A DNA stretch of 64,000 nucleotides from NCBI GenBank assembly GCA_030695565.1, contig JAUYRZ010000027.1, forward strand, positions 124,001-188,000, in the 5' to 3' direction. This stretch comes from Archangium sp. Its GTDB lineage: Bacteria > Myxococcota > Myxococcia > Myxococcales > Myxococcaceae. The translations under genes were made by a program, and so were the position numbers. Shown here piece after piece: positions 43,374-52,802 of the stretch. Under the pieces are notes generated by a model that was not told the origin of the DNA, did not search any database, and saw only the letters and a program-made list of their open reading frames with translations. Every line of letters begins with the position of its first letter. Within the stretch, counting starts at the first letter, position 1.

Positions 43374-44941
43374 CGACCGTGCCCCCCGCCCGAAGCGGAT
43401 TTCGAAGAAGGCGCACCCTGCTGGAACATCTTGAGCATGCGCTGCGTGACGAGGAAGCCGCCGGAGATGTTGATCGCCGCGAAGAGCACCGCCAGCGCGC
43501 CGAGAATCGAGGCGACGTCGAAGCCGCCGCCGACCTGCAGCATGCCGCCGATGATGATGATGCCCGAGATGGCGTTGGTGACGCTCATCAGCGGGGTGTG
43601 CAGCGCAGGTGAGACCGACCAGACCACCTGCCAGCCCACGAAGCAGGCGAGCACGAAGACGGTGGAGTGCTGCAGGAACTCAGAAGGCGCGAAGCGGCTG
43701 AGCGTGAAGAGCAGGCCCATCACCAGCAGGCCACCCACCGTGCTGCCCCACGCGCGGCGGGTCGGCGAGGTGAGCTGCAGCTGCGCAGGCTTGGCCGTCG
43801 AAGGCGGCGGTTTCGGCGCGGGCGCGGGCTCCTTCACCGGCGCAGGCGGGAGCACCTCGCCCTGGTGGAGAACCAGCGAAGGCCGCACCACGTCGTTCTC
43901 GAGATCGATGGTGATGGTGTCGGCTTTCCCGAACTCGCCCAGCAGGTGCCACAGGTTCATCGAGAAGAAGCGGCTGGCGGTGGCGGCCATGCGGCTGGTG
44001 AGATCGGTGAAGCCGATGATCTGCACGCCGTTGTGCAGCGCGACTTCACCGGGCCGGGTCAGCTCGCAGTTGCCGCCTTGTTCAGCGGCCATGTCCACGA
44101 TCACCGAGCCGGGCTTGAGGCACTCGACCACGTCACGCGGCACCAGGATGGGCGCCCTGGTACCGGGCACCAGCGCGGTGGTGACGATCACGTCGCACTC
44201 TTTGGCCTGGTTGCGGAACAGCTCCATCTCGGCCGCGATGAACTCGGGCGACATCGTCTTGGCGTAGCCACCCTGGCCTTCGCCGCTTTCTTTCAGCTTC
44301 ACCTCGAGAAAACGGGCACCCAGGCTCTCGACCTGTTCGCGGGCCGCGGCACGGGTGTCGAAGGCGCGCACGTCGGCGCCCAGGGCGCGGGCTGCTCCGA
44401 TGGCGGCGAGGCCGGCCACGCCGGCGCCGATGATCAACACCTTCGCCGGGGGCGATGCACCGGCCGCCGTGATTTGCGGGCTGAAGAAGCCCTGGTAGTG
44501 GGTGGCCGCTTCGATCACCGCGCGGTAGCCGGAGAGATTCGCCATCGACGACAGCACGTCCATCTTCTGGGCGCGGGTGATGCGGGGCACTTTCTCCAGC
44601 GCCAGGGCCGAGACCTTGCGGGCCTTGAGCGCGTCGAGCAGGCCGGGGTTGCGATCGGCCTGCATGATCGAGATGACCAACGCGCCTTCTTTGATGCGCG
44701 CGCACTCGTCGACCGAAGGCGGGCGCACCTTGAAGATCACGTCTGCATCGAAGGGCGCGTCGGTCAGCTCGGCGCCCGCGGTGACGTAGAGCTCGTCGGC
44801 GATGCCCGAGGCGAGGCCGGCGCCGCGCTCGACTCGCACGGCGAGGCCCCGCTCTCGGATCTTCTTGATGGATTCAGGTGTGGCCGCCACCCGCTTCTCG
44901 CCGGGCAGCGTTTCCTTCGGAACTCCGATGATGATCGTCAC
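43370..44941 (-). CDS. pntA: NAD(P) transhydrogenase subunit alpha
   Basis: A 523-residue unsplit alpha subunit: NAD-binding domain I (residues ~1-370, with [22 protein letters not shown] and [15 protein letters not shown]) and about four C-terminal helices (residues ~395-500). A Pro/Ala-rich linker ([20 protein letters not shown]) separates them. In many bacteria this gene is split into pntAA and pntAB; here it is one piece, as in E. coli. The next gene upstream is a small membrane protein on the same strand. Confidence 0.95.
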   Translation of the reverse strand: MTIIIGVPKETLPGEKRVAATPESIKKIRERGLAVRVERGAGLASGIADELYVTAGAELTDAPFDADVIFKVRPPSVDECARIKEGALVISIMQADRNPGLLDALKARKVSALALEKVPRITRAQKMDVLSSMANLSGYRAVIEAATHYQGFFSPQITAAGASPPAKVLIIGAGVAGLAAIGAARALGADVRAFDTRAAAREQVESLGARFLEVKLKESGEGQGGYAKTMSPEFIAAEMELFRNQAKECDVIVTTALVPGTRAPILVPRDVVECLKPGSVIVDMAAEQGGNCELTRPGEVALHNGVQIIGFTDLTSRMAATASRFFSMNLWHLLGEFGKADTITIDLENDVVRPSLVLHQGEVLPPAPVKEPAPAPKPPPSTAKPAQLQLTSPTRRAWGSTVGGLLVMGLLFTLSRFAPSEFLQHSTVFVLACFVGWQVVWSVSPALHTPLMSVTNAISGIIIIGGMLQVGGGFDVASILGALAVLFAAINISGGFLVTQRMLKMFQQGAPSSKSASGGGHGR

Positions 44942-45016
44942 AGGCGGGCAATATGGACCTCCTCACCCTGCGCCTCAACGAAATGCGCGAGTCGGCCCCA
45001 GCAGACGGATTGCCCC

Positions 45017-45301
45017 TCAGAAGAGGAGGTCGAGCCCGACCCTCACGATGCCAAAGGGCATCACCTTCGGCACGAGCTGGAGCGCCAGGAGCGTGGCGCC
45101 GTGCACCCCGACCGCCGCGAGCGGGCCCTTGAACTGGTTCGAGAGAAAGCTGGTGAAGGCCGCGTAGCCCGCGAACCACGCCCAGAACAGCACGACGGGC
45201 AGCAGCGCCGGCAGAAACAGCGTCTTCAAGCTGAACAACACTCCGAGGACGACCCAGATGGCGAGGACAGCGAGGTGGGCGGCGTTCTTCATGGCGGTCA
45301 T
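45017..45301 (-). CDS. Small membrane protein upstream of pntAB
   Basis: A 94-residue protein with three hydrophobic segments (AAHLAVLAIWVVLGVLF, ALLPVVLFWAWFAGYAAF and AAVGVHGATLLALQLV). No family is recognised. The ATG at 45301 is chosen because AGGAG lies seven bases upstream. It ends 75 bases before pntA on the same strand, so it may be co-transcribed. It is divergent from the LysR gene at 45398, which suggests it is a regulated target. Confidence 0.72.
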   Translation of the reverse strand: MTAMKNAAHLAVLAIWVVLGVLFSLKTLFLPALLPVVLFWAWFAGYAAFTSFLSNQFKGPLAAVGVHGATLLALQLVPKVMPFGIVRVGLDLLF

Positions 45302-45397
45302 GTGCGGCTCCTGTTCGGCGGGTGTGAACATCAAACGCCCCGGCGTCGAAAAGGGTGAGGAACAAGAAAAGAACTCATTGATAAGCTGGCGGATGTG

Positions 45398-46273
45398 ATG
45401 AACCTCCAACGGCTCGAGGGCTTTTATTGGGTGGCGAAGACGCAGGGCTACGCCCGGGCGGCGCGCGCCTTTCCGTACCCCATCACCCAACCCGGGGTTC
45501 ACCAGCAGGTGCGCCGGCTCGAAGAGGAGCTGGGGGTCAAGCTGTTCGAGCGGGTGGGGAAAGATCGGGTGGTGCTCACGCCGCGCGGGCAGGTGTTGTT
45601 CGACGCGGTGGTGGGCTTCTTCGAGCAGCTGCCGGTGATCGAAGCGCGGGTGCGGGGCGGGGTGATCGGCGGCACGTTGAAGATGCACGCGGCAGGTCAC
45701 CTGCTGCGCCACCTGGTGCCCGAGTGGTTGCGGCGGCTGCAGCTCAAGCGGCCCGACATCACGGTGGCCCTCACCGACGTGCAAACGGCCGATCTGTCAC
45801 TGCTTCGTTCGGGAGAGACCGACGTGCTCATCGACTGGTTGCCGGAGATCCCCGCGGACATCTCCACCAAGGAGATCGGCCGCACCGAGGGGTGGATCGT
45901 CGCGCCTTCGCACGGGCCGTTCGCGCAGAAGGGCAAGCTGCACCTGGGCAGCCTCGCGAAGGTGCCGTTCATCGCGTACCACAGCGATCGCACGCTCAAG
46001 GGCCTGCAGCTCGAGGCGCTGCGGCAACACGAGGTGACGCCGCGGGAAGGTTTTGCCGCTGACTCCTCCGACACCATTCTGGGCTTCGTCGCCGCGGGGC
46101 TGGGGTTCTCCCTGGTGCCCTGGTTGACCGCCGCGGGGCCGAAGGTGGCGGGCGTGGTGGCGCAGAAGCTCGAGCGGCCGGCGGCCTCCTTCCCCATCTA
46201 CGCGGCGTGGCGAAAGGGCAGTGGGCTGCACCCGTTGGTGGAAGCCGCGCTCGAGGTCGCGCCGTCGCGGTGA
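45398..46273 (+). CDS. LysR-family transcriptional regulator
   Basis: A 291-residue regulator. Residues ~1-65 are the winged helix-turn-helix (NLQRLEGFYWVAKTQGYARAARAF... ITQPGVHQQVRRLEEELG), and residues ~90-290 the effector-binding domain (GGTLKMHAAGHLLRHLVPEW). The divergent layout with the small membrane gene and pntAB at 45301 is typical of LysR control of its neighbours; the shared 96-base gap would carry the operator. GTG 45395 precedes the ATG used here. Confidence 0.93.
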   Translation: MNLQRLEGFYWVAKTQGYARAARAFPYPITQPGVHQQVRRLEEELGVKLFERVGKDRVVLTPRGQVLFDAVVGFFEQLPVIEARVRGGVIGGTLKMHAAGHLLRHLVPEWLRRLQLKRPDITVALTDVQTADLSLLRSGETDVLIDWLPEIPADISTKEIGRTEGWIVAPSHGPFAQKGKLHLGSLAKVPFIAYHSDRTLKGLQLEALRQHEVTPREGFAADSSDTILGFVAAGLGFSLVPWLTAAGPKVAGVVAQKLERPAASFPIYAAWRKGSGLHPLVEAALEVAPSR

Positions 46274-46335
46274 GTCTTGATAAGAGTCCGGCAGGAGCTC
46301 GCGCCTCTTGCGCTGAGCTCACCCAGGGGGAATGC

Positions 46336-47064
46336 ATGAACCGGATGGCGTGGGTGGTGTTGGTGGCGGCGGGCGGGGTGGGGTGTGCGACGTCGAAGGG
46401 GGCCATGTCGCTGGCCGAGGAGAACTTCCCTCGCCGCGCTGAGCTGCAGCAGGTGGCGCTGCGAGTGCCGAAGCTCGACACCGCGAAACACGACGCCGTG
46501 GCGGTCGACAGCTGGACGCTTCAAGGGCCGTTCCCCGCCGAGGTGGTGTTGACCCCGGTGAAGCCAGCCACGCCCTGGGAGCTGGAGCTCGCTGCGTCCG
46601 TCCCCTCGCTGGGCAACGCGCTCACGGCTGATCAGCAGTGCATCGCCCGCGAGGTCGCCCGCTTCATGCTCGTGCACAAGGGCAACCCGGGCAATTCGCT
46701 GCAGGCGTTCATCGATCGTCGCTGCGGCACCACCGCGGTGCATGTTCGTGTGAGCAGCCTGAGCGGAGAAGTGCCCGAGCAGGTGTCTGAGGCAGAGTGG
46801 CTCGCGCAGTGGAAGGCCGGGCTCGTTCAGCGGGCGAAGGCGCTCAACACCTCGGCTGAGGTCACGCAGGGGCGGGTCTCGGGGTACGTGCAGTTGGTCG
46901 ATGACCTGCAGAACTTTCAGTTTCCTCCCGAGGTGCTCACGCGGCCCGACGTCGACGTGTTCGTCAACGTGAGCGTCTACCGCGGCGAGGACTGGGCACA
47001 CTCGCGGTACGTGGTCTGCTTCGTGATCGCCGACGGCAGGGCCGTGCAGACCGCCGCACGTTGA
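46336..47064 (+). CDS. Lipoprotein of unknown function
   Basis: A 242-residue lipoprotein (signal peptide MNRMAWVVLVAAGGVGCATS; lipobox GVGC). The middle (NALTADQQCIAREVARFMLVHKGNPGNSLQAFIDRRCG) resembles a short helical domain; the two cysteines could form a disulfide. The C-terminal half is beta-rich. No family is recognised. ATG 46336 is chosen because it begins the signal peptide. It is 62 bases after the LysR gene and 32 bases before the next gene on the same strand. Confidence 0.76.
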   Translation: MNRMAWVVLVAAGGVGCATSKGAMSLAEENFPRRAELQQVALRVPKLDTAKHDAVAVDSWTLQGPFPAEVVLTPVKPATPWELELAASVPSLGNALTADQQCIAREVARFMLVHKGNPGNSLQAFIDRRCGTTAVHVRVSSLSGEVPEQVSEAEWLAQWKAGLVQRAKALNTSAEVTQGRVSGYVQLVDDLQNFQFPPEVLTRPDVDVFVNVSVYRGEDWAHSRYVVCFVIADGRAVQTAAR

Positions 47065-47096
47065 CTGAAGGCGGTGGGGCGGCGAGAACACGCCCC

Positions 47097-48392
47097 ATGA
47101 ATGACGCCGTTCGCCGCCAGAAGGATCGTGCGACCCAGCTGCTCACCAAGGGCAAGCTGCAGCCCGCGCTCGAGGAGTTCCGTCGCATCGCCGCTGCCGT
47201 ACCCGGAGAGCTGGGGGCCAGGCAGAAGATCGCCGAGATCCTCGTTCGGCTGGGCGAGGTGAGCGCCGCGGTGACGGAGTACGCCGAGGTGGTGCGGCGG
47301 TATGCCGAGCAAGGCCAGTTCTTCAAGGCGACCGCGTTGTGCCGGGTGATTCTCACGCTCGACCCGCGGCACGTGGCCACCCAGCAGCGGCTCGCCGAGC
47401 TGTACGCGTCACGGCGGGCGTCGTCGCCCAGCACGCTTCAGGCGGCTGCGCCTTTGGAGACCGCTTCGATTCCCCGCGTGCACGCCGCACCCGCCCAGGT
47501 GGAAGAAGAAGTGTTCGCGATCGACATCGAGCTGGAGGATCTCGCGTTCGAGGCCGAAGCCCCACCGCCGCCGCGTGATTCGTTGCCGAGCATTCCGCTG
47601 TTCTCTTCGTTGAGCGCCGCTGAGGTCCTCGCGGTGCTCAACGGCGCGATGGAGGCGCGGGCCTTCAGCGCCGGTGAGACGATCGTCACCGAAGGCGAGC
47701 CGGGCGATGCGATGTACGCGATCGCGCAAGGCTCGGTGGTGGTGCTGCGGCAGGCGCAGCAGGTGGCCACCATGCAGGAGGGTGACTTCTTCGGCGAGAT
47801 GGCGCTGCTCTCGGGCGCGCCGCGGCTGGCGACGGTGATGGCCCAGACCGACGTGGTGACCCTCGCGTTTCCGCGTGACGCGATGGGTAGGCTCATCGCG
47901 AAACACCCGGGCGTGAAGACCGCGCTGGAGCAGTTCTACCGCGAGCGGCTGCTGGCCAACCTGATGCGGGCGAACGCCTTGCTGCAGCCGCTGAGCGAGG
48001 CGCAACGGGTCGCGCTCGCCGCGGCGTTTCAGTCGTGCACCTTCGAGCCGAAGGAGATCATTCTCGAAGAGGGCGGCACGGGCGTGGCGGTGTTCCTGTT
48101 GCTGCGCGGGCGTTGCGCGGTGTTCCATCGTGACCCGGCGCTCGGTGCGTATCCCGACCTGGTGGAAGGCGACGCGATGGGGGAGATCTCGGTGGCCGCG
48201 CAGTTGCCCATCTCTGCGACGGTGATGGCAAAGGAGCCGGTGGTGGCGTTGCGCGTTCCGGCCGAAGCGTTCCGGGAGATCGTGCTGGGAAATCCCGACA
48301 CGCGGAAGCATGTCTTGTTGCTCGCCAGTCAGCGGCTCACCAGAACCGCAAAACAGGGCCTGCTCGCGCAAACAGGTGATCAGCGCGTGTAG
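47097..48392 (+). CDS. TPR protein with two cyclic-nucleotide-binding domains
   Basis: A 431-residue protein: residues ~1-110 are TPR-like helices (DRATQLLTKGKLQPALEEF... YAEVVRRYAEQGQF), then an acidic linker, and two cNMP-binding domains (residues ~165-285 and ~295-420). The first has FGEMALLSGAPRLATV, with the phosphate-binding Glu and Arg expected for real cNMP binding. The second has MGEISVAAQLPISATV, where the Arg is missing. There is no DNA-binding domain, so it is not a CRP regulator; it may be a signal sensor-scaffold. Confidence 0.85.
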   Translation: MNDAVRRQKDRATQLLTKGKLQPALEEFRRIAAAVPGELGARQKIAEILVRLGEVSAAVTEYAEVVRRYAEQGQFFKATALCRVILTLDPRHVATQQRLAELYASRRASSPSTLQAAAPLETASIPRVHAAPAQVEEEVFAIDIELEDLAFEAEAPPPPRDSLPSIPLFSSLSAAEVLAVLNGAMEARAFSAGETIVTEGEPGDAMYAIAQGSVVVLRQAQQVATMQEGDFFGEMALLSGAPRLATVMAQTDVVTLAFPRDAMGRLIAKHPGVKTALEQFYRERLLANLMRANALLQPLSEAQRVALAAAFQSCTFEPKEIILEEGGTGVAVFLLLRGRCAVFHRDPALGAYPDLVEGDAMGEISVAAQLPISATVMAKEPVVALRVPAEAFREIVLGNPDTRKHVLLLASQRLTRTAKQGLLAQTGDQRV

Positions 48393-48393
48393 C

Positions 48394-48521
48394 TCTGGTC
48401 TCCCTCGCCCTGCGAAGCGGGGAGAGGGTCGGGGTGAGGGGCCGTCGAAGCTCCGGAGTCGGGCCCTTACCCGGCCTCCGGCCGACCTCTCCCCCTCGCG
48501 CCCCTCGCGCAGGGCGAGGTC
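48394..48521. repeat. Composite dispersed repeat, copy 9 (about 128 bp)
   Basis: The same two-part composite as 34549-34672: CTGGTCTCCCTCGCCCTGCG, AGCGGGGAGAGGGTCGGGG and TGAGGGG, a ~20-base spacer, then an inverted half ending GCAGGGCGAGGTCT. It lies between convergent genes and touches the stop of the minus-strand gene. Confidence 0.85.
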
Positions 48522-48911
48522 TCAGAACTCGGCAGCCTCAGAGCACACGTGCTTCACGATCGCCCGAAGCTGCGCATCTCGGCTCGCCCCACCCGCCTTC
48601 ACCGACACACTGCCGAGCAGCTTCTTGTCGGCGTTGCGCATGCCGATCATGTCGAGCTTGAGCCCCTGGGGCAGCACCTCGAGGGTCGGCCGCAGAACGA
48701 TCGCCGTGCGTGCATCTTTGCGGTCGGTCACCGTTGCGCCGCGACGGAGCAGTTCTGCGCGCAGCTGCCGATCGCACTTCTCGATGAGCGCACGATCTTC
48801 GGCCGAGAGCTCGTGGGTCGTTCCCCAGTTCACCACGTAGGTCCTTCGGGGGCTGGCGGCGGCGAACGTGCCGCTGAGCAGAAGCGCACAAAGAGTCAGG
48901 CGGGTGCGCAT
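48522..48911 (-). CDS. Secreted hypothetical protein
   Basis: A 129-residue protein with signal peptide MRTRLTLCALLLSGTFAAASP. The mature part reads as one alpha/beta domain (VVNWGTTHELSAEDRALIEKCDRQLRAELLRRG) with hints of an ATPase-independent binding fold. Two Cys could pair (EKCDRQL and KHVCSEA). No family is recognised. Its stop lies directly beside the composite repeat, and it is convergent with the TPR/cNMP gene. Confidence 0.68.
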   Translation of the reverse strand: MRTRLTLCALLLSGTFAAASPRRTYVVNWGTTHELSAEDRALIEKCDRQLRAELLRRGATVTDRKDARTAIVLRPTLEVLPQGLKLDMIGMRNADKKLLGSVSVKAGGASRDAQLRAIVKHVCSEAAEF

Positions 48912-49080
48912 GGTGGATCCCCTCGGAGCGGCTGTGGCGCCCAGTCACTTCGACCGGGCTTGCAAGCCACTCTGTGCAGGAAGGGGACCAGCGCTCAGCA
49001 CGCTCGACAGGAGCGCGCGAGACTTGCGTCAAGAGCGACGATTGCTGCGTCGCGATGGCATCAGAGTGATGGAGCTGAAC

Positions 49081-51036
49081 TCACTCCTCCATCACCACGA
49101 GGATCTGCCCGGCGGTGACCTGATCGCCTTCGCGCACCAGCACCTTCTTCACCACGCCGTCGGCGGGGCTGCGCGTCGTCTGCTCCATTTTCATCGCTTC
49201 GAGCACCAGCAGGGTCTGACCGCTCTTCACGGTCTCCCCGTCTTTCACCAGCACCTTGACCACCTTGCCGGGCATGGGGGCCATGAAGCCGCCCTTCACG
49301 GCGGCATCGGCGGGCGCCGGAAATCGCTCCTTCTCCACCAACACTTCGCTGCCCAGCCGCGAGTGAACGAAGAGCTTTCCGTCGGCGGCCACCACGCGCA
49401 CGTGTTGGCGCAGGCCTTCCGGTGACTCGAGCGTGAGCGCAGGCGCGTCCCAGGCGATGACCTTCCACGGCGCGCCGTTCACCTGAAATCGGCCCTCGCC
49501 CAGCGCGCGGTATTCCACCCGCGAACCCGAGACGTACTCGGCGAACTGATCGGAGAAGCGGTTGTTGCGAAAGCCGGTGAGCACCCCGGGCAGGAACGGG
49601 TCGGCCGCGCGGCGAGCGAGGTGCTGCGCCAACGTGGCGGCGATCGCGCACAACATGCTGCGCTCCGCATCGACCGGTTCCCTCAGCGCGTCCTGCAGCT
49701 TCTCCTCGATGAACGCGGTGTGCAGCTTGCCCGCCACGTAGTCGGGGTGACGCAGCAGCCGGGTGAGAAACCCGCGGTTGGTGGTGACGCCCTGCACCGA
49801 GAGACCCTGCAGCGCGCGCACCATGCGCGAGGCCGAGTCGTGCCGATCTTCGCCCCAGGCGATCAACTTCGCGGCCATGGGGTCGTAGTGCATCGAGACC
49901 TCGCCGCCGGTCTCCACGCCCGAGTCGACCAGCAGGCCACCCACCGGATGCACGTGGAAGTCGTGCACCGGGCCCACGCTGGGAAGAAACCCGTTCGCGG
50001 GATCCTCCGCGTAGAGCCGCACCTGCACGGCGTGACCCTTCTGCTTCAGGTCTTCCTGCTTGAAGGGCAACTTCTCACCCCGCGCGATGCGGAGCTGGAG
50101 CTCGACCAGATCGACGCCCACCACCAGCTCCGTCACGCGGTGCTCGACCTGCAGGCGCGTATTCATCTCGGAGAAGTAGAAGCGGCCATCGGAGTCCATG
50201 ATGAACTCGACGGTGCCCGCGTTGCTGTAGCCGATGGCCTTGGCCACCTCGACCGCCGCCGCGCCCATCTTCGCGCGCGACTCGGCGTTGAGCGCCATCG
50301 ACGGCGTCTCTTCCACCACCTTCTGGTGCCGACGCTGAATGCTGCACTCGCGCTCGAAGAGGTGCACCACGTTGCCGTGCTCGTCACCCAGCAGCTGGAT
50401 CTCGAGGTGCCGCGGTCGCTCGAGGTACTTCTCGATGATCAGCGTGGGATCACCGAAGGCGTTCTGCGCCTCGCGCCGACCTGATTCGATCGCGTCTTGG
50501 AGCTCACCGGGAGCCCGCGCGATCTTCATGCCCTTGCCGCCACCGCCAGCCGACGGTTTGAAGATCACCGGCAGGCCCAGCTCGAGCGCCTTTTTCTCCA
50601 GCGTGGCCGTCGATTGATCGCCGCCGTCGAAGCCAGGCACCAGGGGCACGCCCCGCGCACCCACCAACGCCTTGGCCTCGCGCTTGAGGCCCATCGCGCG
50701 AATGGCCGCGGGTTTCGGGCCCACGAAGGTGAGCCCCGCGTCGATCACCGCCTGCGCGAAGTCGGGGTTCTCCGAAAGAAAGCCGTAGCCGGGGTGCAGG
50801 CAGTCGGCCCCCGTCAGCTTCGCGGCGCGCAGGATCGCGGCCTGGTTCAGGTACGACTCGGAAGAAGGCGCGGGGCCCAGGCGCACTGCTTCATCTGCGA
50901 AGCGCACGTGCGGCGTATTCGCGTCGGCGTCCGAATAGACGGCGACGGTGGCGAGGCCCATCGATCGGGCCGTGCGCATCACCCGCAGGGCGATCTCCCC
51001 ACGGTTGGCGACCAGCAGCTTCGAGAGGGTTTTCAT
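49081..51036 (-). CDS. Biotin carboxylase/carboxyl carrier (alpha) subunit of acyl-CoA carboxylase
   Basis: A 651-residue fused subunit of a propionyl- or 3-methylcrotonyl-type CoA carboxylase. Residues ~1-450 are the biotin carboxylase with LLVANRGEIALRVMRTA, an ATP-grasp loop GGGGKGMK and RRHQKVVEETPS. Residues ~575-651 are the biotinyl domain with EAMKMEQ: K616 lies 35 residues from the end, the usual spacing. It overlaps or abuts the carboxyltransferase gene: the ATG at 51036 is chosen, since an in-frame TTG at 51051 would overlap that gene's stop. Confidence 0.94.
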   Translation of the reverse strand: MKTLSKLLVANRGEIALRVMRTARSMGLATVAVYSDADANTPHVRFADEAVRLGPAPSSESYLNQAAILRAAKLTGADCLHPGYGFLSENPDFAQAVIDAGLTFVGPKPAAIRAMGLKREAKALVGARGVPLVPGFDGGDQSTATLEKKALELGLPVIFKPSAGGGGKGMKIARAPGELQDAIESGRREAQNAFGDPTLIIEKYLERPRHLEIQLLGDEHGNVVHLFERECSIQRRHQKVVEETPSMALNAESRAKMGAAAVEVAKAIGYSNAGTVEFIMDSDGRFYFSEMNTRLQVEHRVTELVVGVDLVELQLRIARGEKLPFKQEDLKQKGHAVQVRLYAEDPANGFLPSVGPVHDFHVHPVGGLLVDSGVETGGEVSMHYDPMAAKLIAWGEDRHDSASRMVRALQGLSVQGVTTNRGFLTRLLRHPDYVAGKLHTAFIEEKLQDALREPVDAERSMLCAIAATLAQHLARRAADPFLPGVLTGFRNNRFSDQFAEYVSGSRVEYRALGEGRFQVNGAPWKVIAWDAPALTLESPEGLRQHVRVVAADGKLFVHSRLGSEVLVEKERFPAPADAAVKGGFMAPMPGKVVKVLVKDGETVKSGQTLLVLEAMKMEQTTRSPADGVVKKVLVREGDQVTAGQILVVMEE

Positions 51037-51047
51037 GGGTGTCCGGA

Positions 51048-52667
51048 TCAATGGCGGAAGACGCCCCAGCTGGTGGTGCCCTCGACGATGCGTGAATACG
51101 CAGCCGAGAGTGAGAGCGCGAGCACCGTACGGGTGTCACGCGGGTCGATGATGCCGTCGTCCCACAAGCGCGCGGTCGCATAGAGCGCGCTCGACTGCTG
51201 ATCGATGGCGTACTCGACCATCTGCTTCATGCCGCTGAGCGTCTCTTCGTCGACGGCCTCGCCGCGTTTGATCATCGCGTTGCGCTGAATGATGTCGAGC
51301 ACGCCGGCCGCCTGCTTGCCGCCCATCACGGCGATCTTGTGACAGGGCCAGGTGAAGACGAAGCGCGGCTCGTATGCCCGGCCCGACATGGCGTAGTTCC
51401 CCGCGCCGTAGCTGGCGCCCATCATGATGGTGATGGCCGGCACCGTGCTGTTCGACACCGCGTTGATCAGCTTCGCGCCATTCTTGATGATGCCGCCCTC
51501 TTCGTACGAACGGCCCACCATGAAGCCGGTGATGTTCTGCAGGAAGAGGATGGGAATGTTCGACTGGTTGCACAGCGCGATGAACTGCGCGCCCTTGTTG
51601 GCCGACTCGGAGAACAAGATGCCGTGGTTCGCGAGGATGCCCACCGGAAAGCCGTGAAGGTGGGCCCAGCCGGTGACCAGGGTGTTGCCGTACAGCGGCT
51701 TGAACTCGGAGAAGCGGCTGCCATCGACCAGCCGCGCGATCACCTCACGTGGATCGTACGGAATGCGCGAGTCGGGCGAGACGATGCCCAGGATCTCTTC
51801 GGGGTCGTACTTCGGCGGCTCCACCACGCGGGGCAGGGGGACGGCGGGTTTTCTCCAGTCGAGGTGCGCCACCACTTCACGCGCCAGGCGAATCGCGTCG
51901 CGTTCATCTTCAGCGAGGTAGTCGGAGACGCCCGAGATGCGGCTGTGCATCTCGGCGCCGCCCAACGACTCTTCGTCGGTCTCTTCACCGGTGGCCATCT
52001 TCACCAGCGGAGGCCCGCCCAGGTACACCGTGGCCGCCTTCTTCACGAAGATGGCGTAGTCGCTCATGCCCGGCACGTACGCGCCGCCGGCCGTCGACGA
52101 GCCGCACACCACGTTGATGGTGGGCAGCTTGAGCTCACTGCGCCGGGTGAGATCGCGAAACGCCGCGCCGCCCGGCACGAAGATCTTGTCCTGGTTGGGG
52201 AGATCGGCGCCGCCCGACTCCGTGAAGGAAATGGAGGGCAACCGGTTGGCCCGGCCGATCTCTCCGAGGCGCATCGACTTCACCACCGAGAGCTCGCTCA
52301 TCGCGCCGCCCTTCACCGTCGACTCGTTGCCCGACACCAGGCACTCCACGCCCGACACCCGGCCAATGCCTCCGATGACGGATGCGCCCGGGGCGTGACC
52401 GTCGACGCCGTGGCCCGCGAGCGGGCACAGCTCGAGGAAAGGCGAGTCGCGATCCAGCAGCAGCTCGATGCGCTCGCGGGGCAGCAGCTTGCCGCGCGAC
52501 TTGTGGCGCTCGGTGTAGCGGGCCCCACCGCCTTCGCGTGATTTGGCCAGCGCTTCCAGCACCGGCTCCATCAGCTTCAAGTTCTGCTCACGGTTGCTCT
52601 CGAACGTCGGGCCGCGCACTTCGAGGTGCGACGACAGCACCGGGTACGGCTGCTCGTTGACGCGCAT
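51048..52667 (-). CDS. Carboxyltransferase (beta) subunit of acyl-CoA carboxylase
   Basis: A 539-residue crotonase-fold carboxyltransferase that accepts CO2 from the biotin subunit and loads it onto an acyl-CoA. Typical motifs: [40 protein letters not shown] and [13 protein letters not shown]. This pattern is nearest to methylcrotonyl- or propionyl-CoA carboxylase beta subunits. The start is uncertain among ATG 52679, GTG 52676 and ATG 52667. It is upstream of the biotin subunit gene and separated from it by 11 bases. Confidence 0.93.
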   Translation of the reverse strand: MRVNEQPYPVLSSHLEVRGPTFESNREQNLKLMEPVLEALAKSREGGGARYTERHKSRGKLLPRERIELLLDRDSPFLELCPLAGHGVDGHAPGASVIGGIGRVSGVECLVSGNESTVKGGAMSELSVVKSMRLGEIGRANRLPSISFTESGGADLPNQDKIFVPGGAAFRDLTRRSELKLPTINVVCGSSTAGGAYVPGMSDYAIFVKKAATVYLGGPPLVKMATGEETDEESLGGAEMHSRISGVSDYLAEDERDAIRLAREVVAHLDWRKPAVPLPRVVEPPKYDPEEILGIVSPDSRIPYDPREVIARLVDGSRFSEFKPLYGNTLVTGWAHLHGFPVGILANHGILFSESANKGAQFIALCNQSNIPILFLQNITGFMVGRSYEEGGIIKNGAKLINAVSNSTVPAITIMMGASYGAGNYAMSGRAYEPRFVFTWPCHKIAVMGGKQAAGVLDIIQRNAMIKRGEAVDEETLSGMKQMVEYAIDQQSSALYATARLWDDGIIDPRDTRTVLALSLSAAYSRIVEGTTSWGVFRH

Positions 52668-52802
52668 GGGCGGCACCATTCGGAATCAGGCCGCACGCGT
52701 CAACGGGAAATTGACTCAGGAATCAAGCATCGGGCCGTCTGGTGACTGGTCTTCCGCGTTCGGCTGACCCCACAATGCGGCGCTGTGAGGGCGCGGACGG
52801 AC

